Assembly: GCA_016124895.1 (NCBI GenBank)
Contig: WGMU01000175.1
Location: forward strand, 1-35,496
Source: a bacterium
Lineage (GTDB): Bacteria; Planctomycetota; Planctomycetia; Planctomycetales; Planctomycetaceae
DNA length: 35,496 nt
Direction: 5' to 3'
In this document: positions 1-6,870 of the stretch, piece by piece
Layout of the letters: the number at the start of each line of letters is the position of its first letter
Numbering within the stretch: position 1 is the first letter of the stretch
Position numbers and translations under genes: made by a program
The notes under the pieces: model-generated
Seen by the model: only the letters and a program-made list of their open reading frames with translations
Told to the model about the DNA's origin: nothing
Database searches by the model: none

Positions 1-140
1 ACTCCCCCGAGGAGCAGACCTCGAATCCCTGCTCCCCGACGTCTGGCTCCAGACCAACCCCCAGCATCGCTGGACCATCGCCGACCACAGAAAAGAAGAA
101 CGAGCCCGAAAGGGAAACCTGTAGTTCGTCTGGCGCTTAC
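1..140 (+). mobile_element. Right end of an IS66-type insertion sequence
   Basis: The first 140 bases look like the 3' end of an IS66-family element. A transposase-like reading frame closes at 122-124. Sixteen bases later the sequence GGCGCTTAC ends at 140, so the element read inwards begins GTAAGCGCC. IS66-family elements are known to start with GTAA and to make 8-bp target duplications; the duplicated octamer here would be 141-148 (CGAAAGAG). The left end lies outside the window, so the duplication cannot be checked. The end falls exactly at a codon boundary of the mannosyltransferase frame on the other strand, which loses its family resemblance beyond this point. Confidence 0.65.
2..124 (+). 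CDS. tnpC: IS66-type transposase, C-terminal fragment
   Basis: This frame is open from the window edge and gives 40 residues before a TAG stop. It contains ESLLPDVWLQ followed by a basic, charged tail (HRKEERARKGNL). This resembles the C-terminal element of IS66 TnpC proteins of planctomycetes, where a 'LPxxWL' stretch closes the protein. The DDE catalytic core is off the window. The assignment is from remembered family features, strengthened by the GTAA-type terminus 16 bases downstream. The gene may be intact on the full genome. Confidence 0.55.
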   Translation, partial: LPRGADLESLLPDVWLQTNPQHRWTIADHRKEERARKGNL

Positions 141-857
141 CGAAAGAGCGAACTCGTGCCGATCGCGATGAGACCAGATGACTGCCCGTTCCCAAAGGTA
201 GACAAGCAAGACTGGAAGCAGCGCGATGCCGACCGGGCGACACGCGCTAGCAAATCCGACAACCAAGGCCACGACGGCAGGACGCCATAGCCTCTCCATT
301 CCGTACATGGCTACCAGGACCGTCATCAGAAAGACTGATTCGCTATACGCCATCCGAAAAAAGCAGGTCGTTGGCCATAGACCGAAAGCCAGAAGCGTCC
401 ATTGACTCAGGTTGGAGTCAGTATTGTGAGGCGAGGCACGGACGTACAATCCAAGAACAACATAGAGAGCGACAAGTGCGAGGTGGCTCACGATAAGTAA
501 CGTCAGTTCGCTGCGCACTTTCAGCACCCACTGAAGACCTTTGGCCAGCAATGGATAGACGGGGAAGAAGGCAACGTTTGATTGCCTGGTTGGACAGTAC
601 GAATAGCCTTTCTCGCAGATTGACGCATACCATGTGCCATCCCAGGCAGTGAATGCATTTACCAAGCTCAGTTCTTTCTGCCGATGGTGCTCCTGCCGTG
701 GGAGATAGACTGTGCCAAACCACACTCCGCCAATCACAATCAGCCCCGTCAGGTAATAGATCGACAGAGCTTGTGCGACGGTCGATGTAAGTTTTGAGCG
801 CATGTGGCGTTCCTGTGCCGACAGGCGTCCGGGGGCTGAACCCACCTGTTTGCTCAT
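141..857 (-). pseudogene. PIG-V-like mannosyltransferase (GT-C membrane enzyme), 3' end cut off by an insertion sequence
   Basis: A 239-codon open frame resembles bacterial PIG-V/GT-C mannosyltransferases, membrane enzymes that transfer mannose from a polyprenyl-phosphate donor. Visible features are a first membrane helix near residues 30-52, the motif AWDGTWY (residues 71-77), then GYSY, AFFPVYPLL, AYSESVFLM and a late RPVGIALLPVLLVYLW segment. The family normally has about 400 residues, so roughly 40% is missing. The frame ends at 141, where the IS66-like terminus starts. The start used is ATG at 857; ATG at 803 has a better ribosome site (AGGAAC) and would remove 18 residues. The gene is probably inactive unless the truncated form folds. 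This is not seen as a simple closed frame because it runs into the window edge. Confidence 0.7.
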
Positions 858-1265
858 GAATCACGGTCGCAACCCGAGTTCTGCGACCCTGTCGCAGTCA
901 CCGAATGATGGGTGCCTTGACACTCGTGGCGGCACCTGTTTCTACAGTCAACTAAGACATAGCTGGCGCCAGATGCTGTTAAAAAACCAGTTTCAAGACT
1001 TCCGCGGTCGCGTAGTTTACTGCCACTGGCAAGAGTCAGTCCGAGTTGCGTTCTGCCCCTGCACACTCCCGCGGAGTCAGCTTTACCACCTGAACGACAT
1101 CAGTCTGCGGAGGCAAGCGACGGGATTCCCAAGTCTGCACTGGATCCACCATAGGCCAGCAAATCGGTCATCGAACGGAACTTCAACCGCTCGCTCGGTT
1201 CTGCTCATTAACGACGACCGATTCGTCTGGCGTTCGAGGGTCCATCCGTTAAAGCGTACCAATTC
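858..1265. other. Gap without a convincing gene; small hairpins
   Basis: No frame here has family resemblance; a plus-strand frame at 802-1392 crosses two real minus-strand genes and is a shadow. Two inverted repeats are visible. CTGCGAC/GTCGCAG at 881-897 has a 3-base loop and lies in the putative leader of the mannosyltransferase, 24 bases before ATG 857. GGTGCC/GGCACC at 911-936 has a 14-base loop. The stretch should contain the terminator of the Cys-rich gene (minus) and the promoter of the mannosyltransferase (minus); neither can be placed with confidence. Confidence 0.4.
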
Positions 1266-1673
1266 TCAACTTCCGACAACGCATTGCTTGCTGATATACT
1301 CTTTCTGTTTTGAGCAGATCTGGTTGCCGCTGCTGTCATTATGCGGGGCACCTTGTGAGCACATCATCGCTATTGCTTCCCAAGTGCAGTAGAATTCGCA
1401 CGTACATTCCATTCTCGCTTTGGTGTCCTGTTCACAAAAGCTGTCACTAGTACCATCCGTGCATTCGATTCCACCCATTACCTCATAATACCGGCTGTAC
1501 GTGCCGGTACACTCTGATTCCGAAGTCCGGTCGTCGCATGGATCTTCCTCACCGCAGTTTCCCACCATGGGTGTCTTGCCGTTGCACGGATCCTGAGCCC
1601 ATGCATATTCTACCGCAGCAGGAACTGCCAGAGAACACAGCGTGAGGAGTGCGAACTTCTTCGAGTTTGACAT
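1266..1673 (-). CDS. Small exported cysteine-rich protein (135 aa), family not recognised
   Basis: The protein starts with a clear signal peptide (MSNSKK, hydrophobic core, likely cut after AWA at residue 26). The mature part of about 109 residues holds 12 cysteines, including the cluster ECTCEFYC, and is acidic in its first half. The even cysteine number and export suggest a disulfide-bonded protein. The start at 1673 has an AAGGGA ribosome site about 10 bases upstream; a longer frame from 1835 would overlap the gene before it. It is the last gene of a minus-strand set with the DUF1573 and LolA-like genes, 74 bases after the latter, with a strong hairpin in the gap. I do not recognise the family; a secreted effector, toxin-like peptide or structural protein are all possible. 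Confidence 0.7.
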   Translation of the reverse strand: MSNSKKFALLTLCSLAVPAAVEYAWAQDPCNGKTPMVGNCGEEDPCDDRTSESECTGTYSRYYEVMGGIECTDGTSDSFCEQDTKARMECTCEFYCTWEAIAMMCSQGAPHNDSSGNQICSKQKEYISKQCVVGS

Positions 1674-1709
1674 GACAATTGTTCCCTTTTCAAACAGGGT
1701 TGCGAAGAT

Positions 1710-1731
1710 CAGTGCCGCCAGTGCGGCACTG
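1710..1731 (-). terminator. Strong hairpin between the LolA-like and Cys-rich genes
   Basis: CAGTGCCGC and GCGGCACTG form a perfect 9-bp, GC-rich stem with a 4-base loop. It sits wholly in the 74-base gap after the stop at 1748 and 37 bases before the Cys-rich start at 1673. There is no T-run after it. It could reduce read-through, protect the upstream or downstream mRNA from decay, or act as an attenuator that sets the level of the small protein. Confidence 0.5.
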
Positions 1732-1747
1732 CTGAGTCGAATGTTTA

Positions 1748-2773
1748 TCACGCCCTTCGCCTGCTTTTCGACAGTAAGTAGAAAGCCGCCAGCCCGCAGA
1801 GTACAGCCAGGACGGTCCACAGTGTTGCCAACCATGGGTAAGACAAGTGGGACAGTCCACTGGGTGCCGGTTTTCGTGCATTGGTGGCCGTGGTGAGAGT
1901 TCTTCCATTCCAGACCAGGAGATGGCCGTCCTTTCTGACGATCTCTCCGACCTCCGGATTTAAGGACGTGAGCGAGAAGCGATCCGGTGAGATACGTGTG
2001 TTAAACTCAGCGAATTCCACCGTTGCAATTTGCTCTTCGGTAATCCGGTCGCCTGAGTAACTCGTCAATATCACCTGTTGGGGGTACCAGGTGGAATCTC
2101 CATATTTCCGGTAGTGTGATCGTACCGTTTGTCTTCCGCCACCTCCCGCCGCTTCCATGCGTAACACGGCATGGTTCATGTCGGGTGCGATCCAGATCTG
2201 GACAGCCGCCCCGTTGGAGCGCAGGAACGAGATGTGCTGAACTGCCTGCCCATCGAGAATCTCCTCAGTGACCGTTTCCTCACGACGATCTGCAACGGCG
2301 AGCCCATCTTCAAGGGTGCGTCTGGATAAGGAAAAGAGCGGCATGGGATAACATCCCAGAATCTTCGGGTCGAACAAATCATGCGTAAAACCCAAGCCCC
2401 CTCTTATGCCATCGACGTGTTCTTTCGAACCTGCCCTGAGGTAGTCACCCGTCTCGCGATCGCGGACGCCGGGATCCTGCAAATACACATCTCCGGCGAA
2501 GATACTGATCTTTGTGATCCCGTAACGGTTAGCCGTGCGTTCGGTACGTTGCCGGTGTCCGTCAAAGTCAATTCGGTAGGTGTCGTCAACTGCACTGTCG
2601 GCCGGACGATTAAAGGGGCCTTTGGTGGTACGATTCGTCAGCACAATATGGCCACTGTGCAGTTTCTCGCGTGCTGCAATCGCCTTCAGTTCAAGCTCCA
2701 TTCCTGCAGTCATGTCGGCCGCACAGGCTGGCGCAGCAGTTACGATAGCCATCACACAGAGAGCTGCTCTCAT
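1748..2773 (-). CDS. Exported LolA-like protein with C-terminal membrane anchor (341 aa)
   Basis: The product has a signal peptide (MRAALCVMAIV, cut near ACAA, residue 19). Its body has the feel of LolA/RseB-type outer-membrane lipoprotein-sorting domains: an early helix, then alternating strands such as YRIDFDGHRQR, TKISIFAGDVYL and QHISFLRSNGAAVQIWIAPD. It then has a single hydrophobic helix near residues 313-335 and a basic end (KSRRRA), so it would face the periplasm and be anchored in the inner membrane. It starts 3 bases after the stop of the DUF1573 gene, so the two are co-transcribed and probably coupled. The exact role is unknown; lipid or lipoprotein binding is an inference from fold-like features only. 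Confidence 0.6.
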   Translation of the reverse strand: MRAALCVMAIVTAAPACAADMTAGMELELKAIAAREKLHSGHIVLTNRTTKGPFNRPADSAVDDTYRIDFDGHRQRTERTANRYGITKISIFAGDVYLQDPGVRDRETGDYLRAGSKEHVDGIRGGLGFTHDLFDPKILGCYPMPLFSLSRRTLEDGLAVADRREETVTEEILDGQAVQHISFLRSNGAAVQIWIAPDMNHAVLRMEAAGGGGRQTVRSHYRKYGDSTWYPQQVILTSYSGDRITEEQIATVEFAEFNTRISPDRFSLTSLNPEVGEIVRKDGHLLVWNGRTLTTATNARKPAPSGLSHLSYPWLATLWTVLAVLCGLAAFYLLSKSRRRA

Positions 2774-2776
2774 GAC

Positions 2777-3595
2777 TCAATCATCCTTTACTGGGAACTG
2801 CGATACGTCATGGACTTTCAGCGGGATTCGTAATAGCGGCTCGGCTGCTGAGTCCGTTTCAATAATAAGCTCAGGGTGGTGTTGAAAACTGGTGAAGCTC
2901 GTACCATCGAATTGCACCAGCACGTTCCTGGCGGCGGGGTTGGTGTGAGCATGCACTGCCGCTGAGAAGGCCCGGTGGGTACACGCAACACGCTTCACAT
3001 GGAACCGATCCAGTGCATTGGGTGTCAACGTCACCGTTTGCGAGTATTCATGGCCGGCTGGGAATTCCAGAGCATCATGCGACAGCGTGATATCCGGCCG
3101 TACGTGCGCCTTAATATGGACGTCAACATTATGGAGAATGCCATCAGTGCGTTGAAAGTAAACGATCCGGGCTGACGCCGAAACAGGCCCACGCGCTGTG
3201 CCGGATTTATAAATCAGGTCAAGGATTGCGGACTGTCCTCCCTCAATCTGACTTTGCGATAGTTCGTGTGACGCGCAACTGCAGCCGGACGAGACCTTGT
3301 TGATCAGCACAGCGTCGCGACTCTGGTTATGGAGCTTAAATGAGACGCGTCGCGTTACACCTTGGCGCAACTCTCCCAGATCGATAACCGGCTCGGTGAC
3401 AGCCAGCGGGGCAGGCATACTGGCCGACGAGAAGTCCCGAACCGCCAGAAAGGCAAATCCCAGTGACGCTCCCAATGCGCCAAAGCCGAGTGACAGCACC
3501 AGTAAATAAGTGGATCGGTCATCAAGGCGCCGGAGAAGCGTCACTGTTGTGGAATGACCATTGCGCATGCCACGCTGCCTTGACTGGAGTATCAT
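2777..3595 (-). CDS. DUF1573-type membrane-anchored periplasmic protein
   Basis: The protein has an N-terminal membrane helix (about residues 30-52) followed by an immunoglobulin-like DUF1573 domain. The family signature is visible: DLGELRQGVTRRVSFKLHN, then VSSGCSCASHEL, the two-cysteine motif common in this family. A second beta domain follows (PDITLSHDALEFPAG). DUF1573 proteins are abundant and mostly uncharacterised in planctomycetes and Bacteroidetes. It is the first gene of a minus-strand set of three. The start at 3595 has no clear ribosome site; an internal ATG at codon 10 (3568) would also keep the helix. A perfect 15-base palindrome lies 69 bases upstream. Confidence 0.8.
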   Translation of the reverse strand: MILQSRQRGMRNGHSTTVTLLRRLDDRSTYLLVLSLGFGALGASLGFAFLAVRDFSSASMPAPLAVTEPVIDLGELRQGVTRRVSFKLHNQSRDAVLINKVSSGCSCASHELSQSQIEGGQSAILDLIYKSGTARGPVSASARIVYFQRTDGILHNVDVHIKAHVRPDITLSHDALEFPAGHEYSQTVTLTPNALDRFHVKRVACTHRAFSAAVHAHTNPAARNVLVQFDGTSFTSFQHHPELIIETDSAAEPLLRIPLKVHDVSQFPVKDD

Positions 3596-4014
3596 GGAAT
3601 CTGCTGTGGGAAAATCAGACTGTGGTCAGCCGTCATCTCCTCGCAGACACATGCACGCGTACATTCATTCCGAATGAAGATCGCCGAGTCCTTCCCCCCA
3701 GGCTGCCGTCATCCAGCGAGTCAGCAAAGCAGGATTTGGAGCCGTCCGCGAACTGGAAAGACCTGTTTGTCACCAGTGACAGCTTGTACCTGAGACTCAT
3801 TCAGAAGGCCAGAGAAAAATGTACGGTATCTATTTTTTAACAGATTGGACGGTCATTCATTGTTCTGGACCCTGATCCTGTGCATGCAAATATCGGAAAG
3901 GAGTAGAAGCATCGGGTCGAGCTGTGCGACATCACGGAAACTCAGTACACCCGCCGCGACAAAGATCGCTTCTTCTCGAAGGAATGCCATCTGCCGCTGA
4001 AGTCCGATCGCTTT
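3596..4014. other. Gap with promoter region of the DUF1573 operon and a possible gene remnant
   Basis: The left part (3596-3840) should hold the promoter of the minus-strand DUF1573 set and includes the palindrome at 3664-3678. The right part (3841-4014) is open in the same frame as the LamG-like gene downstream apart from a TAG at 3904. The residues read as protein (ELCDITETQYTRRDKDRFF), but there is no ATG, GTG or TTG start between the TAG and 4015 in that frame. It may therefore be decayed coding sequence. Confidence 0.4.
3664..3678. promoter_or_regulatory. Perfect palindrome, operator candidate
   Basis: TTCATTC-C-GAATGAA is a perfect inverted repeat with 7-base arms and a 1-base centre, in AT-richer DNA 69 bases upstream of the DUF1573 start. 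The size and symmetry fit a dimeric repressor or activator site. No regulator gene is adjacent, so the link is positional only. Confidence 0.35.
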
Positions 4015-4575
4015 GTGCTCACTGAACTGCAGGACGGGCGGTACGTGATGAGAGCGGCTGAGGCTGCCACCGAGCCTGGCCTGCAACTCGACGTTCCTGC
4101 GGCAGAGCCCATGCCGGCCGGTGCCTTTGCCGTTCGGATGCGAACTCTGAACGGCGCCGCTTACGTCAATTTCCGCTCACGGGAAGTTAAAGGGCAGGTA
4201 CGCTGGCTGCACCTGTATGTGACACCCGACGGTCGCTGGAGTCTGTGGTCCGCTCTGGCAATTCTCGCGAAGGACGAGTGGGTCAAACCGCCTGGAATCC
4301 CCATCACACAGAGTGAGCAGCCTGACCCGGAACTCGCCGCCGGAAAATGGTTCAACGTCGCCGGACACTGGTCTGATTCTGACTACGAAGTCTGGCTGAA
4401 CGGTCAGCGCATCGCCGGGGGACGAATTCAGGATCCGGATGGATTTGTCCCGGACGCGTTCGGTAAAGGCTTCCAGGTCGGTACGGCCGCCGGCCAGCCG
4501 GGTCAATCCGGCTTCGAACTGGACTACGCCGCCATCTGGGACGCAGGACAGACCAAACCAAAGACGGGTGAATGA
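4015..4575 (+). CDS. LamG/concanavalin-like domain protein, probably 5'-truncated
   Basis: The product (186 aa from GTG 4015) reads as a LamG or DUF1080-like jelly-roll domain. Typical pieces are AAYVNFRSRE, GKWFNVAGHWSDSDYEVWLNGQRI and a closing FELDYAAIWD. Planctomycetes use such domains in exported sugar- or surface-binding proteins, but this one has no signal peptide. The same frame stays protein-like back to 3907, where it meets a TAG; no start codon lies between, and before the TAG the frame stays open to a TAA at 3838. The simplest reading is a gene that lost its 5' part, with the visible piece a remnant. It converges on htpG and its stop lies in the left arm of a strong hairpin. Confidence 0.5.
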   Translation: MLTELQDGRYVMRAAEAATEPGLQLDVPAAEPMPAGAFAVRMRTLNGAAYVNFRSREVKGQVRWLHLYVTPDGRWSLWSALAILAKDEWVKPPGIPITQSEQPDPELAAGKWFNVAGHWSDSDYEVWLNGQRIAGGRIQDPDGFVPDAFGKGFQVGTAAGQPGQSGFELDYAAIWDAGQTKPKTGE

Positions 4576-4601
4576 CCGATACGGAACTGGTCATTCACCC
4601 G
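4565..4601. terminator. Bidirectional terminator-like hairpin overlapping two stop codons
   Basis: CGGGTGAATGACC (4565-4577) and its exact complement (4589-4601) form a perfect 13-bp stem with an 11-base loop. The stop of the plus-strand gene (4573-4575) lies in the left arm and the htpG stop (4591-4593) in the right arm. Being symmetric it can act on both strands. It lacks a T-run, so intrinsic termination is not certain; transcript 3'-end protection is the alternative. Confidence 0.7.
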
Positions 4602-6492
4602 CAATCGGTGAGCGGCTTGACGCCAGTTCTTCCATGAAACCCATCATGCGGTCGGTCGCGTCGTGCGCGTCGGGGACGACACCTTCGATCATCAGGGCGT
4701 TGGTAAAGAGCTGCTGGCCGCAGGATTTGATGAATTCGTCGTGCTGCGAGTTCGCTGACAGAGCGGCCAGACGCTGAACCAGCGCGTGCTTCGGGTTGAT
4801 CTCGAAGATCCGCTTTGCCATCTGAAACTCATCACTCGCCTGGCTGAGCACCTTCTGCAGTTGAGCACTCATCGCGCCTTCCGGGTTGACGAGGCAGCAG
4901 GCACTGGCCGTCAGACGATTTGAGACACGCACATCTTCGACTTTCTCGCCGAGGCCCTCTTTCAGCAACTCGATGACGCGGTCGAGGCCAGCGGGTGTCT
5001 CGTCAGCGGCCTTTGACTCAGCGTCCTCTCCTTCAGCCGTGTCAGCCTTCGCTTCCGGCAGTTCAACCTCGGCTGAGTCGATCGAGACGATGTCCTTATC
5101 CGCGAACTTGCCCAGGTGGTTGAGCACGAACTCGTCGACGGGATCGATCAGATACAGCACTTCGAAGTTCCGCGACGCAAACGCTTCGAGATTCGGTGTG
5201 CGCTGGATCGTGCGGATGTCCGAGCCGGTGACGAAGTAAATCTGCGTCTGCTCTTCCGGCATCCGGCTGACGTAGTCGTCCAGCGACGTCAGGGCAGCGC
5301 GATCATCTCCGCACGAAGACCGGAACCGCAGCAGCTTGGCGATCGCGTCACGGTGCTCGAAATCGCTGGCGACGCCTTCCCGCAACGTCGTTCCGAACTG
5401 GCCGTAAAACTTCGCGTACTCTTCGGGTGTTTCGGCGAATTTCTCGATGTGCCCCAGCACGCGTTTGACGAGCACCTTGCGAATCTTGCGGAAGACTGTG
5501 TCGTCCTGCAGGGCCTGACGCGAAACATTCAGCGGCAGATCGGCGGAATCAACGAGCCCATAGATGAACCGCAGGTACTCGGGCAGAAGTTCGCGGCAGT
5601 TGTTCTGCACGAGGATCCGCTTGGCACACAGGTGCAGGCCGTGCTCGTCCTTGCCAAAGCCCATCAGCTCGAAGTTAGTCGGCGGGCAGAACAGGATCGC
5701 GTGAAACTGAAACGGCGAATCACTTGTCAGATGCAGATGCCACAGTGGTTCTTCGTGCGTGCGCTTCGACAGGTAACCGTAAAACGCCTTGTACTGCTCG
5801 TCGGTGACCTGCGACTTCGGCTCGACCCAGATCGGCTTCTGATCGTTGACGTGCTCGCCGTCGCAGCGAATCGGGTAAGGCACGAACGTCGAATACTCGG
5901 TGAGGATATGCTTCAGTCGGATCGGTCGCGTGAACTCGTCGAGATCTTCCTTCAGATGCAGTTTAATCTGCGTGCCGCGTTCGAGCCCCTCGGCCGCTTC
6001 GATCGAGAACCTGCCGGTTCCGTCCGACGTCCACTTCCAGCCGGTGTCTTCGGAGTAACTGCGGGTCAACACTTCAACCTGATCGGCGAGCATGAACGCC
6101 GAGTAAAACCCGACGCCGAACTGGCCAATCAGCGACACGTCGTTCTTCTGCGCGTCGCTGAGCTTCTTCAGGTAGTCGAGCGACCCGCTGTGCGCGATCG
6201 TGCCAAGATTCTGAATCAGCTCGTCATGCGTCATGCCGATCCCGTTGTCGCGGATGGTCAGCACGCGGTTCTCTTCGTCGGGTTCGATCCAGATGCCGAG
6301 TTCACTCTCACCCACGGAGGCACCCTGAGTCAGTACAACGTGCCGGTACTTATCGAGCGCGTCGGACGCGTTGGAGACCAGTTCACGGATCGCGATTTCA
6401 CGGTTCTGGTACAGCGAGTGCGAGAGCAGGTGCAGGAGCTGAGCAATCTCGGCCTGAAAGGTAAATTCCTGCGGAGCGGTTTCAGTCGTCAC
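4591..6492 (-). CDS. htpG: HtpG, Hsp90-family chaperone
   Basis: This 633-residue protein is a full-length bacterial Hsp90. The N-terminal GHKL ATPase domain shows FQAEIAQLLHLLSHSLY, the ATP-binding ELVSNASDALDKYR, the Asp of IRDNGIGMT, and GTIAHSG followed by IGQFGVGFYSAFM. The middle domain has the client and gamma-phosphate region with NVSRQALQDD. An acidic insert rich in Glu and Ala (EAKADTAEGEDAES) precedes the C-terminal dimerisation part, which ends in SPIAGE. The start is a GTG at 6492 with GAGAGGG 8 bases upstream. HtpG is a cytosolic ATP-dependent folding helper. It stands alone, divergent from the sensor kinase gene at 6871; no CIRCE element was seen. Confidence 0.97.
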   Translation of the reverse strand: MTTETAPQEFTFQAEIAQLLHLLSHSLYQNREIAIRELVSNASDALDKYRHVVLTQGASVGESELGIWIEPDEENRVLTIRDNGIGMTHDELIQNLGTIAHSGSLDYLKKLSDAQKNDVSLIGQFGVGFYSAFMLADQVEVLTRSYSEDTGWKWTSDGTGRFSIEAAEGLERGTQIKLHLKEDLDEFTRPIRLKHILTEYSTFVPYPIRCDGEHVNDQKPIWVEPKSQVTDEQYKAFYGYLSKRTHEEPLWHLHLTSDSPFQFHAILFCPPTNFELMGFGKDEHGLHLCAKRILVQNNCRELLPEYLRFIYGLVDSADLPLNVSRQALQDDTVFRKIRKVLVKRVLGHIEKFAETPEEYAKFYGQFGTTLREGVASDFEHRDAIAKLLRFRSSCGDDRAALTSLDDYVSRMPEEQTQIYFVTGSDIRTIQRTPNLEAFASRNFEVLYLIDPVDEFVLNHLGKFADKDIVSIDSAEVELPEAKADTAEGEDAESKAADETPAGLDRVIELLKEGLGEKVEDVRVSNRLTASACCLVNPEGAMSAQLQKVLSQASDEFQMAKRIFEINPKHALVQRLAALSANSQHDEFIKSCGQQLFTNALMIEGVVPDAHDATDRMMGFMEELASSRSPIAGE

Positions 6493-6870
6493 GTTTCATC
6501 CCTCTCGAATCAACTGTTGTAAACAACCAGTGCGAACAATCGGGGCAGGCAGTGGGCCGCTCAGCCAGGATCGCCCTGGTGAAATATCCAAAGGAGCAGG
6601 ATATTAGACACGCCTTTGCGGCCTCTCAACCGGGCCATGCGGCGCTGCCGCAGTCATCAGGAACTTCGAATCTGATGATGAATGGCAGCGCCCGACGATT
6701 GCAGACCGCCGTCGAAATGGGCACGCTGCTCCGAGGTGTCGAGGCTGCCAGCCGTCGCATCTTCACCTGGGAGCGATTCCGGTCGGGATTCCAATTCGAG
6801 GGCCTCACCTTTTGAAACCTGCTGATTCAGTCATGGGCCGGGCCGGGCTCACTGTTGCGAGCAACTTGCC
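6493..6870. promoter_or_regulatory. Divergent intergenic region with three inverted repeats
   Basis: This 378-base gap between htpG (minus) and the sensor kinase (plus) must hold both promoters. Three perfect short inverted repeats lie close together: CCAGG/CCTGG (6565-6579, 5-base loop), AATATCC/GGATATT (6583-6605, 9-base loop) and TGCGGC/GCCGCA (6638-6652, 3-base loop). They could be operators or leader structure. GTTGT-AA-ACAAC (6516-6527) lies 24 bases before the htpG start. No protein-like frame was found. Confidence 0.4.

Noticed and set aside
802-1392. Plus-strand open frame of 196 codons
   Set aside because: It overlaps the starts and ends of two real minus-strand genes, and its content reads as random.
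5116-6522. Plus-strand open frame of 468 codons opposite htpG
   Set aside because: It lies antisense to a complete, well conserved htpG, has biased Arg/Val/Gln-rich content and no family resemblance; high GC codon use on the other strand explains it.
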